64,000 nt of DNA. It comes from JASHPR01 sp963739645 (GTDB lineage: Bacteria; Actinomycetota; Actinomycetes; Streptosporangiales; Streptosporangiaceae). Location of the stretch: positions 1-64,000 of the forward strand of contig CAVUBM010000090.1 of assembly GCA_963739645.1 (NCBI GenBank). The letters run 5' to 3'. How positions within the stretch are numbered: the stretch's first letter is position 1; each line of letters begins with the position of its first letter. Shown here piece after piece: positions 43,539 to 51,101 of the stretch. Both the position numbers and the translations under genes were made by a program. Under the pieces are notes generated by a model, which saw only the letters and a program-made list of their open reading frames with translations, had not been told where the DNA came from and searched no databases.

Positions 43539-44570
43539 TTAGCTGCGGTTACGGGAAGCGGTCGGGCGGAGGATCATGGAGGCGGCGAAGCGTGAGACGG
43601 TCGTGATCGCTACCGTCGCAATCAGGGTCGCGGGAAGGGCCGCGGTGGGTGCGACCGCCGCCGCGATCATCGCGATGACGAACGAGGCATAGACGAGGCC
43701 CAGGGCCTGGATGACCCGGCGGGTACGGAATAGCGGGCGAGTCTCTGGCGGCATCCGCCATATCTGCAGAGCCCCGAGGCCGGTGCCGAGAGCGGTGATT
43801 CCGGCGAGCCCGAGCACAACCGTCGAACGGCTCAGATGGGTCACCGTCGTCGCGTACACGAGCGCGAGGCAGGCCAGGCAGGCCACATAGATCATGAGAT
43901 TCACGACGCGCCCGACCACGATCTCGACGTTCCGGCTATAGATCGTGACCCGGGGCGCGGACCGGGCCGCCTGAATGAAGTGTCTGGCCGCCTGCGTCAT
44001 GCCGACCCGGTGGAGGCTGATCCGGCCGAGTTCGTTCTGCGCGCCGCTGTGCGCTGGGTCGAGCGCGAGCGTGCGTTCCTGATATTCGCGCGCGGCGCGC
44101 AGTTCGCCGCGGGCGAGGCTGATCTTGCCGGAGATGAAATACACGTCGGGCTCGTTGGGCCCGAGCCGGCGGGCATCGGCGGCCGCCCGTTCGGCCGCAG
44201 CGTAGTTGGCCTTCGTGGCCAGCTCGGCCTGCGCCAGGCAGAGGTGTGCCCGCCACGTGTTCGGCGCCAGCCTGCAGGCCTCGTTCGCCGCGTCGATGGC
44301 CGCCGCGGTGTCGCCCAGATGAACCTGGGCGATGCTGACCAGCCGGTAGGGCCAGTCGTCCGATGGGGCGAGGACGATCGAGCGGCCGGCCGCAGCCAGA
44401 CTCTCCTGGTACTGGCTGTTGCTCAGATGGGCGGCGGCGAGCATGCACCACGCCCGGCCGTGGGCCGGTTCCTCGGCCACGATGCGAGCGAGCAGGCTGG
44501 TCGCCTGGTCGTAGCGCTTGAGGTCAAGCATGACCCTCGCGCGCTCAAGCTCCAGCGTGACCTCGGTCAT
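43539..44570 (-). CDS. TPR protein with C-terminal membrane domain
   Basis: 343 residues. Residues 1-195 form about five TPR units (DQATSLLARIVAEEPAHGRAWCMLAAAHLSNSQYQESLAAAGRSIVLAPSDDWPYRLVSIAQVHLGDTAAAIDAANEACRLAPN and so on). The C-terminal 130 residues hold four membrane helices (VVNLMIYVACLACLALVYA, STVVLGLAGITALGTGLGALQIW, VIQALGLVYASFVIAMIAAAVAP, LPATLIATVAITTV). The TPR domain should face the cytoplasm. Its ATG overlaps the AAA ATPase stop by four bases (ATGA), so the two are made together and probably interact. Confidence 0.82.
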   Translation of the reverse strand: MTEVTLELERARVMLDLKRYDQATSLLARIVAEEPAHGRAWCMLAAAHLSNSQYQESLAAAGRSIVLAPSDDWPYRLVSIAQVHLGDTAAAIDAANEACRLAPNTWRAHLCLAQAELATKANYAAAERAAADARRLGPNEPDVYFISGKISLARGELRAAREYQERTLALDPAHSGAQNELGRISLHRVGMTQAARHFIQAARSAPRVTIYSRNVEIVVGRVVNLMIYVACLACLALVYATTVTHLSRSTVVLGLAGITALGTGLGALQIWRMPPETRPLFRTRRVIQALGLVYASFVIAMIAAAVAPTAALPATLIATVAITTVSRFAASMILRPTASRNRS

Positions 44571-45811
44571 AGCATCCGCCGCTTCTTCAGGTAGGCGGCG
44601 AGGTCATCGTAGGTTCCGCCCTCGTTGGCGAACAGCGCCACGTTGCGCGCCGTTTCGAACCACGGACCGAGCGACGGCTTGACCTCCCCGATCGCCTTCT
44701 CCAGGTCAGCCTGGCCGATCAGCCGGGGCGTGCCCTGCTGGACGGAGTCCATCAGGGCATATTCGGCCGAGGTCTCACAGATATGGGCGACGTCAGCGCC
44801 CGAGTAACCCTCGGTCAGCTCCGCCAGCTTGGCCAGGTTGACGCCGCCGACCGGGCGCTCGCGCAGGTGGTAGCGGAACACCGCTTCACGCGCCGGCCGG
44901 TCGGGAGGCAGCACCAGCAAGGTGCGGTCGAAACGCCCCGGCCTGCGCAGCGCGCTGTCCACGTCCCAGGGATGGTTGGTCGCGGCCAGCAGGAAGACTC
45001 CGTCGTTGCCCGCGGTCACGTCGTCAAGCTCGAGCAGCAACTGGTTCACCGCGCTGCGCATCGGGGTGTTGCGCAACTGGCTGCGTTTCTGGCCGAGCGC
45101 GTCGACCTCGTCGAGGAACAGCACGCAGGGTGCGTGGCGCCGGGCGATGCTGAACAGCTCGTGGATGTTCCGCTCGCTCTGCCCGACGAACATGTCGATG
45201 ACGTCGGCAAACGACACCGACATGAACTGGGCCCCGAGTTCCCCTGCGGTCGCCCTGGCGATGAACGTCTTCCCGCACCCGGGCGGGCCGTAGAGCAGCA
45301 AGCCGCCGCGCAGGCTCTTGCCGTACAGGCGGCGGAGTTCGGGATTGTGCATGGGCGCGAGGAACGCGGCCTCCAGCCGCTGCTTTACCTCCGCCATCCC
45401 GGCCACGTCGGCGAGCCGCAGTCCGGTCTGCTCGACGTCGAACGCCCTGGCGGCCGGGTCTTCTTCGTCGACGGCCGGGGCGTCGCCGACGAACATGGGC
45501 GGCAGCAGCCCGTCGACATCGGATTCCGCCTGCGACCAGTCGAATCCCTGCGCCGGTGCCTGAGCCGGGGCAGGTACCCGGTCCTGGCTGGGCGCCTGGG
45601 GCGGGTCAGGCACCTGGAGCAGGGCGAGGGCCGCCGCGTTACCGGGATCCCGCTGGAGTATCGCGCCCACGTGGCGGACCGCCTCGTCGCGCAGTCCCGC
45701 GCTCATCAGCATCGTGGCCAGGTGCACCCGCAGCGGCACGTCCTCGGGCAGGGCCTGGACCGCGTTGCGCAGGCTGTCGAGCACGGCCGGCTCTGGTTCC
45801 ATGGGACCCAT
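44567..45811 (-). CDS. AAA+ ATPase with N-terminal TPR-like segment
   Basis: 414 residues. Residues 8-65 resemble one and a half TPR units; an Ala/Pro linker leads to a single AAA module of FtsH/CDC48 type: Walker A GPPGCGKT (175-182), pore-loop region MFVGQSERN, Walker B LFLDEVD (231-237), sensor Asn279 in AATNHP, and the arginine finger region RRPGRFDR (289-296). There is no protease domain. It could be a remodelling ATPase recruited to the membrane by the TPR-membrane protein downstream. The combination of TPR and AAA recalls EccA of type VII secretion, but no other ESX gene is present. Confidence 0.85.
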   Translation of the reverse strand: MGPMEPEPAVLDSLRNAVQALPEDVPLRVHLATMLMSAGLRDEAVRHVGAILQRDPGNAAALALLQVPDPPQAPSQDRVPAPAQAPAQGFDWSQAESDVDGLLPPMFVGDAPAVDEEDPAARAFDVEQTGLRLADVAGMAEVKQRLEAAFLAPMHNPELRRLYGKSLRGGLLLYGPPGCGKTFIARATAGELGAQFMSVSFADVIDMFVGQSERNIHELFSIARRHAPCVLFLDEVDALGQKRSQLRNTPMRSAVNQLLLELDDVTAGNDGVFLLAATNHPWDVDSALRRPGRFDRTLLVLPPDRPAREAVFRYHLRERPVGGVNLAKLAELTEGYSGADVAHICETSAEYALMDSVQQGTPRLIGQADLEKAIGEVKPSLGPWFETARNVALFANEGGTYDDLAAYLKKRRML

Positions 45812-45900
45812 CCGTCAGATCGGAACACGGATGGTTACTGACCATCCCTGCGGTACGGACCCAAGCATTCCAGACATCACCGTCAAGACGGGGGCAGGAA

Positions 45901-45937
45901 CAGGCAGCCCGTCACCTCGGAGGTGACGGGCTGCCTG
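45901..45937 (-). terminator. Terminator hairpin after the MFS gene
   Basis: A perfect 17-bp stem (45901-45917 with 45921-45937) with loop CGG, 70 bases past the MFS stop and 90 bases before the AAA ATPase start on the same strand. It isolates the two transcripts. Confidence 0.75.
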
Positions 45938-46006
45938 GGCGGGTGCCGCCGGGGGTGCTCCCTGGCAGGGTGCTGCCTCGGCGGGCGCTTCCGCCGGGGC
46001 GCCCCG

Positions 46007-47476
46007 TCAGGCAGCTGGCTGACGGGCGCGACTGCGGATGATCATCGAGACGACCAGGAACGCGAGGACATCAAAGACCGCGGCCAGCGTGAACGCGCTG
46101 GCCATGCCGTGCACGGCGACGTGCTGTAGCTGCGCCAGCGGGCTCAGGTGAGCCACCGGGTGCTGCGCGGCGTTGTGGCTGGATGTGCTGTACGCGGTGA
46201 CCAGGATGGCCAGCCCGAGCGACCCGCCGACCTGCTGGGTGACGTTCACCATGCTGGACGCGGCGCCCGAGTCCTCCGGCCGCACGCCCGCCAGCGACGC
46301 CATGGTCAGCGGCACGAAGACCACGCCCATGCCCGCGCCGATCAGCAGCATCGGGCCGAGGACCCCGGCCAGGTAGCCGGTGCCCGGGGAGATCCGGGAC
46401 AGCCAGGCCATCCCGGCCACCACCGGCAGCAGGCCGGTCACCATGAGCGGTGTGGCGCCGAACCTGGCCAGCATCCGGGGCGACAGCCGTGACACCGCGA
46501 ACAGCGCGAACGTCATCGGCAGGAACGAGATCCCGGCCCGCAGCGGGCTGAACCCCAGGATGTTCTGGACGAACTGGGTGAGGAAGTAGAACATCCCGAA
46601 CATGCCGGCCACCAGCAGCAGCCGGGTGACGTAGGAGCCGGCCCGGCCGCGGTCGGCGAACAGGCGCAGCGGGGTGATCGGCTGCGGGGCACGGGCCTCG
46701 TTGACCACGAACACGGCGAGCAGCACGGCCGCGGCCGCGAACGCGCCCAGGGCGCCCCGGTTGCTCCACCCGTCCTCGGCGGCGCGGATGAAGCCGTACA
46801 CCAGCGAGGTCATGCCCGCGGTCGAGGTCAGCGCGCCGGCGATGTCGAACCGCCCGGGCTGCCGCTCCGACTCGGTCAGGAACCGCGGGGCCAGGAGGGC
46901 CACGGCGATGCCGATCGGCACGTTGATGAACAGAACCCAGCGCCAGGACACCCACTCGGTGATCACGCCGCCGAGCACCAGGCCGAGCGACCCGCCGCCC
47001 ATGGCCACGGCCGTGTAGATGCTGAGCGCGCGGGTGCGCTCGCGGCCCTCCGCGAAGCTGGCCGCGATCAGGGCCAGCACCGCGGGCGACGCGATCGCGC
47101 CGCCGGCGCCCTGCACCGCGCGCGCGGCGAGCAGCCATGGGGCCGAGGTCGCGAGCCCGCCGGCCAGCGACGCGGCCGTGAACAGCGCGATGCCCGCGAT
47201 GAAGACCCGCCGCCTGCCGAGGATGTCGCCGGCCCGGCCCCCGAGCAGCAGCAGGCCGCCGAACGTCAGCGTGTAGGCGTTGAGCACCCAGGACAGGCTG
47301 GCTTCGGAGAAGTGGAGGCCGCTGGCGATGCTCGGCAGAGCGATGTTCACCACGGTCATGTCGAGGATGATCATGAGCTGAGCGCCGAGCACGAGCGCGA
47401 GGGCGATGCCGCGGCGGTCGGGACGGCGGATAGCCCGCCGTTCCGTCGTGACCTGCGTTATCGACGTAGTCGACAT
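46007..47476 (-). CDS. MFS drug-efflux transporter, DHA2 (14-TM) family
   Basis: 489 residues with fourteen predicted membrane helices. Motif A-like GGRAGDILGRRRVF, motif C-like GGSLGLVLGGVITEWVSWRWVLFINVPIGI (with the WRW..FxIN VPIG signature of the EmrB/QacA group) and LDMTVVNIALPSI in helix 1 support a proton-driven multidrug exporter. Divergent from a TetR gene with two operator-like palindromes between them, the usual arrangement for inducible efflux. Confidence 0.9.
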   Translation of the reverse strand: MSTTSITQVTTERRAIRRPDRRGIALALVLGAQLMIILDMTVVNIALPSIASGLHFSEASLSWVLNAYTLTFGGLLLLGGRAGDILGRRRVFIAGIALFTAASLAGGLATSAPWLLAARAVQGAGGAIASPAVLALIAASFAEGRERTRALSIYTAVAMGGGSLGLVLGGVITEWVSWRWVLFINVPIGIAVALLAPRFLTESERQPGRFDIAGALTSTAGMTSLVYGFIRAAEDGWSNRGALGAFAAAAVLLAVFVVNEARAPQPITPLRLFADRGRAGSYVTRLLLVAGMFGMFYFLTQFVQNILGFSPLRAGISFLPMTFALFAVSRLSPRMLARFGATPLMVTGLLPVVAGMAWLSRISPGTGYLAGVLGPMLLIGAGMGVVFVPLTMASLAGVRPEDSGAASSMVNVTQQVGGSLGLAILVTAYSTSSHNAAQHPVAHLSPLAQLQHVAVHGMASAFTLAAVFDVLAFLVVSMIIRSRARQPAA

Positions 47477-47551
47477 GAATGCCTTCCGGGAGAGATGCTG
47501 CGGGCGGGCGGACTGGTTGCCGGCCCGGCCCGTGTTGCCTAGTATGTAAGT

Positions 47552-47564
47552 GGAGGCCGCCTCC
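47552..47564. promoter_or_regulatory. TetR operator A (MFS-tetR region)
   Basis: Perfect palindrome GGAGGC-C-GCCTCC between the divergent MFS and TetR genes. A related palindrome lies 24 bp away centre to centre. Confidence 0.65.
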
Positions 47565-47574
47565 GATAACTATA

Positions 47575-47589
47575 CGGAGGCACCCTCCG
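47575..47589. promoter_or_regulatory. TetR operator B (MFS-tetR region)
   Basis: Palindrome CGGAGG-CAC-CCTCCG, 30 bases before the tetR ATG, sharing GGAGGC/CTCC half-sites with operator A. Confidence 0.65.
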
Positions 47590-47618
47590 GTTTGCAACTC
47601 GAATTCAGGTGAGGGCCG

Positions 47619-48236
47619 ATGAGCACGACCGGCGGACCGGACCAGGTTCCGGCCGGGGAGCCGCGTCCGATGCGTGCCGACGCGCAGCGCAACTACGCGC
47701 GGCTGCTGAGCGCCGCGGCGACCGTGTTCGCCGAGCACGGTGCGGACGACGCGTCGCTCGAGGAGATCGCCCGGCGGGCGGGCGTGGGCATCGGCACGCT
47801 CTACCGTCACTTCCCGACCCGGCAGGCGCTGCTCGAGGCCGTGTACCGCGATCAGGTCGATGCGCTCCGTCTTCGGGCCGACGAGCTGCTTGAGTCCGAT
47901 TCGCCTGGTGACGCGCTGGCCGCCTGGCTGCGGGCCATGGTCGCGTTCAGCAGCACGAAGCACACCCTGACCTCGGCGCTGCTCGCCACGCTGGGCAAGG
48001 AATCCGATCTGCTGTCGTCGTGCAGCAAGGTGATCCGCGACTCGGCGGATGCCCTGCTCGGCCGCGCCCAGAAGGCGGGGGTCGTGCGCGAGGACGTCGA
48101 CGCCAAGGACCTGATCCGGCTGGTGCACGCGGTCAACATCGCGACGCAGCACGCGCCCACCGACCCGCAGCAGACCGACCGGCTTCTCGGGCTGGTCCTG
48201 GATGGCCTGCGGCCTCAGCCGACCAGCTCCGCCTGA
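47619..48236 (+). CDS. TetR-family regulator of adjacent MFS pump
   Basis: 205 residues. The helix-turn-helix is NYARLLSAAATVFAEHGADDASLEEIARRAGVGIGTLYRHFPTRQALLEAVYRDQ. The C-terminal domain (LLESDSPGDALAAWLRAMVAFSSTKHTLTSALL...) is the SbtR-like TetR_C type. Divergent from the MFS exporter and therefore probably its repressor, released by a drug-like ligand. The frame ends before a long bidirectional hairpin. Confidence 0.9.
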   Translation: MSTTGGPDQVPAGEPRPMRADAQRNYARLLSAAATVFAEHGADDASLEEIARRAGVGIGTLYRHFPTRQALLEAVYRDQVDALRLRADELLESDSPGDALAAWLRAMVAFSSTKHTLTSALLATLGKESDLLSSCSKVIRDSADALLGRAQKAGVVREDVDAKDLIRLVHAVNIATQHAPTDPQQTDRLLGLVLDGLRPQPTSSA

Positions 48237-48254
48237 CGCCCGCTTCCGGGGTCT

Positions 48255-48304
48255 CATGGATGTACCGGAAGGGTCGTTGTAGCGACCCTTCCGGTACATC
48301 CATG
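48255..48304. terminator. Bidirectional terminator, 22-bp perfect stem
   Basis: 48255-48276 pairs without mismatch to 48283-48304 around loop TTGTAG. It lies between the convergent TetR (stop 48236) and PPOX (stop 48321) genes and can serve both strands. No T tract follows on either side. Confidence 0.7.
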
Positions 48305-48320
48305 CGGCCGAGCCTGCCTC

Positions 48321-49034
48321 TTACAGCGGCGGGCTGCTGAACGCGGGGTTCACCACCGCATCGGCCCGCACCGGCGCGACGCCGGACGGCAGGTCCGGGG
48401 CCGGGACGGGCTGCTCGAAGACCAGCCGGGCCGGGATGTGACCCGCCCACACCGGCAGCCCGGCGTCGGACGGCGGGTCGATCGTGGACCCGCGGCGCGC
48501 CTTGACCGACGCCTCCTCGATCGTGACCCGCCACAGCCCGGTCTCCCTGATGTCGTCGCTGGCGAGCGGGCGCAGCTGGTCCCACCGGCCCGGCGTGAGG
48601 TGCTCGATCAGCGCCCGCATCGCCGCGATGGCCTCGCCCGTCTCGGTCACCGCCGCGGCGTGGCCGTGCACGGTGACCGAGCGGTAGTTCACCGAGTGGT
48701 TACGGGCCGACCGGGCCAGCACCAGCCCGTCGAGCATGGTCGCGGTGACGCAGACCGGGCTGCCGCCCCGCAGGTCGCGGAACAGGCCGGCCGCGGGCGA
48801 GCCGTGCAGGACCAGCGTGTCGCCGAGCCGGGCGTGCACCATCGGCAGCACCACGGGCCGCCCGCGGCGCACGGTGGCCACGTGGCAGAACGGCACCGCG
48901 TCCAGCACCTCGTGCACGGCCGCGCTGTCGTAGCGGGCCCGGTCCGGGTTGCGGCGGACCCGGGCCAGCTGGCGGGAGCCCCCCGGTGGCCTCGACATTC
49001 CGGATGGCGGGGACGGCCGGGCCACGCTCCTCAT
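48321..49034 (-). CDS. Pyridoxamine 5'-phosphate oxidase-family flavin-binding protein
   Basis: 237 residues from the ATG that overlaps the GNAT stop (ATGA). Split-barrel blocks: DAVPFCHVATVRRGRPVVLPMVHARLGDTLVLHGSPAAGLFRDL, SVCVTATMLDGLVLARSARNHSVNYRSVTVHGHAAAV and a C-terminal helix-strand region. It is of the Nim/PPOX-like group that binds FMN, heme or F420 rather than true PdxH. Made with the GNAT protein, and both are divergent from the MocR regulator, which suggests a role around pyridoxal or amine metabolism, but this is inference. Confidence 0.82.
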   Translation of the reverse strand: MRSVARPSPPSGMSRPPGGSRQLARVRRNPDRARYDSAAVHEVLDAVPFCHVATVRRGRPVVLPMVHARLGDTLVLHGSPAAGLFRDLRGGSPVCVTATMLDGLVLARSARNHSVNYRSVTVHGHAAAVTETGEAIAAMRALIEHLTPGRWDQLRPLASDDIRETGLWRVTIEEASVKARRGSTIDPPSDAGLPVWAGHIPARLVFEQPVPAPDLPSGVAPVRADAVVNPAFSSPPL

Positions 49035-49678
49035 AGCTTCAGTTCCGCCCGCTCGCGGGCGGCGAGCAGCATGTGGAGGTGGTGCTTCACCTCCGGCCAC
49101 TCCGGCGCCGTGACCGAGTAGCGGGCCGAGTTCCTGGGGCGGTCATCGGTCGCCAGCCGGTGGGCCCGGAGGATGCCCTCGAACTGCGCCCCGATTCGCT
49201 CCAGCGCCGCGCGTGAGCGCTCGTTGCGGGCGTCGGTGTGGAAGCACACGCTCTGCGTCTGGAAGACCTCGAAGGCGTGGGTGAGCATCAGCAGTTTCAT
49301 CTCGGTGTTCGCGGCGGTGCCGATCGCCGGCTTGGCGAGCCAGGTAAAACCGATCTCGCACACGTCAGGGCCGTCGTGGCCGTGGCGCGGATGACCCGCG
49401 GGCCATGACCACCAGCCCAGGTCAAAGAACCGGGTGGAGCCGATGACCACGTCGTCGCTGACCCGGAGGACCGCGAACGGCGCCGCCATGTCCCGGTCGC
49501 GCAGGGCCAGCGCAGCCTCGACATAGGCCTCGGCCGCCGCCTCGCCGTGCGGGATCGGGCTCCACCGGTACGGCGCGCGGTCGATGGCGGCCGCGTCGGC
49601 CAGGCCCTGAGCATGCCAGCGCTGCAGCGGCTCGAGCCGGACGTGCTGGCCCTCGAGCAGGGGGAGCAGCGTGATCAT
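49031..49678 (-). CDS. GNAT-family N-acetyltransferase (RimJ/RimL-like)
   Basis: 215 residues. Typical RimJ/RimL layout: GQHVRLEPLQRWHAQGLADAA, FAVLRVSDDVVIGSTRFFDLGWW, CEIGFTWLAKPAIGTAANTEMKLLMLTHAFEVFQTQSVCFHTDARNERSRAALERIGAQFEGILRAHR. The acetyl-CoA pyrophosphate loop is modified (AIGTAANTEMK in place of Q/RxxGxG/A). Its target is unknown. First gene of a two-gene unit with the PPOX protein and divergent from the MocR regulator. Confidence 0.87.
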   Translation of the reverse strand: MITLLPLLEGQHVRLEPLQRWHAQGLADAAAIDRAPYRWSPIPHGEAAAEAYVEAALALRDRDMAAPFAVLRVSDDVVIGSTRFFDLGWWSWPAGHPRHGHDGPDVCEIGFTWLAKPAIGTAANTEMKLLMLTHAFEVFQTQSVCFHTDARNERSRAALERIGAQFEGILRAHRLATDDRPRNSARYSVTAPEWPEVKHHLHMLLAARERAELKL

Positions 49679-49710
49679 GACACCCCGCCTTTCTGCGGTG
49701 CTTGCCGAAA

Positions 49711-49730
49711 ATTATGTAACAGTACATAAT
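49711..49730. promoter_or_regulatory. MocR/GntR operator
   Basis: Perfect inverted repeat ATTATGTA-ACAG-TACATAAT in an AT-rich intergenic region between the divergent GNAT-PPOX unit and the MocR gene, 7 bases before the mocR ATG. The GTA...TAC half-sites fit GntR-type operators. Confidence 0.75.
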
Positions 49731-49736
49731 TTCTTT

Positions 49737-51041
49737 ATGCTGACACAATATAAGCCGCAGGGGCGCAACGCCAGCGAGATATCTCGCGACGTCGAGGGAG
49801 CCCTGCGCGACGGCAGGCTCGCACCGGGAGCGGCGCTGCCCCCCGTGCGCGGGCTGGCCGCCGAGCTCGGGCTGAGCCCGGTCACCGTGGCCGCCGCCTA
49901 CCGGGAGCTGCGCGAGAAGGGGATCGCGCGGGGCAACGGGCGGGCCGGCACCCGCATCACCGGGGCGCCGCCGATCGGGCCGAGGCCCGCGCTCACCGTG
50001 CCCGACGGGGTGCGCAACCTGCTCGTCGGCAGTCCCGATCCGGAGCTGCTGCCCCCACTGCCGGCGGTGACACCCAGGCCTCAGCTCTATGGCGGCCCTC
50101 CGGTCACACCACGCCTAGGCCGCCTGGCCGCGGAGCAGTTCCGCGCCGACGGCATCGACCCGGCCCACCTGGCCGTGGTCAGCGGGGCCCTGGACGGCGT
50201 GGAGCGGGTGTTCGGGGCGTGGCTGCGGCCGGGCGACCGGGTCGGCGTCGAGGACCCGGGCTACCCGCCCGTGCTCGACCTGCTGGCGGCGATGGGCCTG
50301 ACCGCCGTCGGCATGCCCATCGACGACTACGGCGTGCGGCCCGCCGCGCTGCAGGACGCGCTGGCCCGCGGCTGCCAGGCGGCGCTGTTCACGCCGCGGG
50401 CGCAGGCGCCGACCGGCGCGGCCTGGGACCAGGCCAGGGCCGCGGAGCTGCGCGAGGTGCTGGCCGGCCGGCCCGAGGTCGGTGTGATCGAGGATGACCA
50501 CGCGGGCCCGGTGGCGGGCGCCGGGGCGCAGACCATCGCGGGTGGCCGGCCGCGATGGGCGACCATCCGTTCCGTATCAAAATCACTGGGGCCGGACGTG
50601 CGGCTGGCCACCCTGGCCGGGGATGTGGTGACGGTCTCCCGGGTCGAGGGCCGTCAGGCGCTCGGCCCGGGATGGGTGAGCCACCTGCTGCAGGAAATCG
50701 TGGCCGAGCTGTGGGCCGACCGGTCGACGGGCAAGCTGTTCGCGCGGGCCGCCGCCCGTTACGCCGAGCGCCGCAACGGCCTGATCGACGCGCTCGCCGC
50801 CCGGGGCGTGGCCGCCCACGGGCGCTCGGGCCTGGCGGTCTGGGTTCCGGTGCCCGACGAGCTCGCCGCTGCCACCGCGCTGCTGCAGCGCGGCTGGGCC
50901 GTGGCTCCCGGCGAGCGCTTCCGGATCTCCGCACCGCCCGGCATCAGGATTGGAACCGGAACGCTGCCGGCGCGGGAAGCATCGACCCTGGCCGGGGACA
51001 TTGCCGGTGCCCTGGCCCGTCGGCCACGGCGTAGCGACTGA
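49737..51041 (+). CDS. MocR-type GntR/aminotransferase regulator
   Basis: 434 residues from MLTQYKPQGRN. Residues 10-75 are a GntR winged helix (ASEISRDVEGALRDGRLAPGAALPPVRGLAAELGLSPVTVAAAYRELREKGI). The rest is an aspartate-aminotransferase fold with DRVGVEDPGYPPVLDLL and the PLP Lys in IRSVSKSLGPDVRLA. Such regulators bind PLP as effector (compare PdxR, GabR). The neighbouring PPOX-family gene would fit PLP-linked control. Confidence 0.9.
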   Translation: MLTQYKPQGRNASEISRDVEGALRDGRLAPGAALPPVRGLAAELGLSPVTVAAAYRELREKGIARGNGRAGTRITGAPPIGPRPALTVPDGVRNLLVGSPDPELLPPLPAVTPRPQLYGGPPVTPRLGRLAAEQFRADGIDPAHLAVVSGALDGVERVFGAWLRPGDRVGVEDPGYPPVLDLLAAMGLTAVGMPIDDYGVRPAALQDALARGCQAALFTPRAQAPTGAAWDQARAAELREVLAGRPEVGVIEDDHAGPVAGAGAQTIAGGRPRWATIRSVSKSLGPDVRLATLAGDVVTVSRVEGRQALGPGWVSHLLQEIVAELWADRSTGKLFARAAARYAERRNGLIDALAARGVAAHGRSGLAVWVPVPDELAAATALLQRGWAVAPGERFRISAPPGIRIGTGTLPAREASTLAGDIAGALARRPRRSD

Positions 51042-51080
51042 AACCGGCCGCCGCCCCGGATGGGGACGGCGGCCGGTTTC
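51040..51080. terminator. Bidirectional terminator between mocR and lon
   Basis: GAAACCGGCCGCCG pairs perfectly with CGGCGGCCGGTTTC; four further C-G pairs extend the stem past one bulged A around loop GGAT. It overlaps the mocR stop and ends 22 bases before the lon stop, with short A and T runs at either base. Confidence 0.75.
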
Positions 51081-51101
51081 TGGCCTGGCTGGGCCGGTCG
51101 G

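Noticed and set aside
44567..45811. FtsH protease
   Set aside because: The AAA module is FtsH/CDC48-like but there is no HExxH zinc protease domain and no membrane helix.
46071..48299. 742-codon minus-strand frame across the MFS gene, intergenic operators and tetR
   Set aside because: Low-complexity shadow of two clear genes in other frames; it also crosses the operator region.
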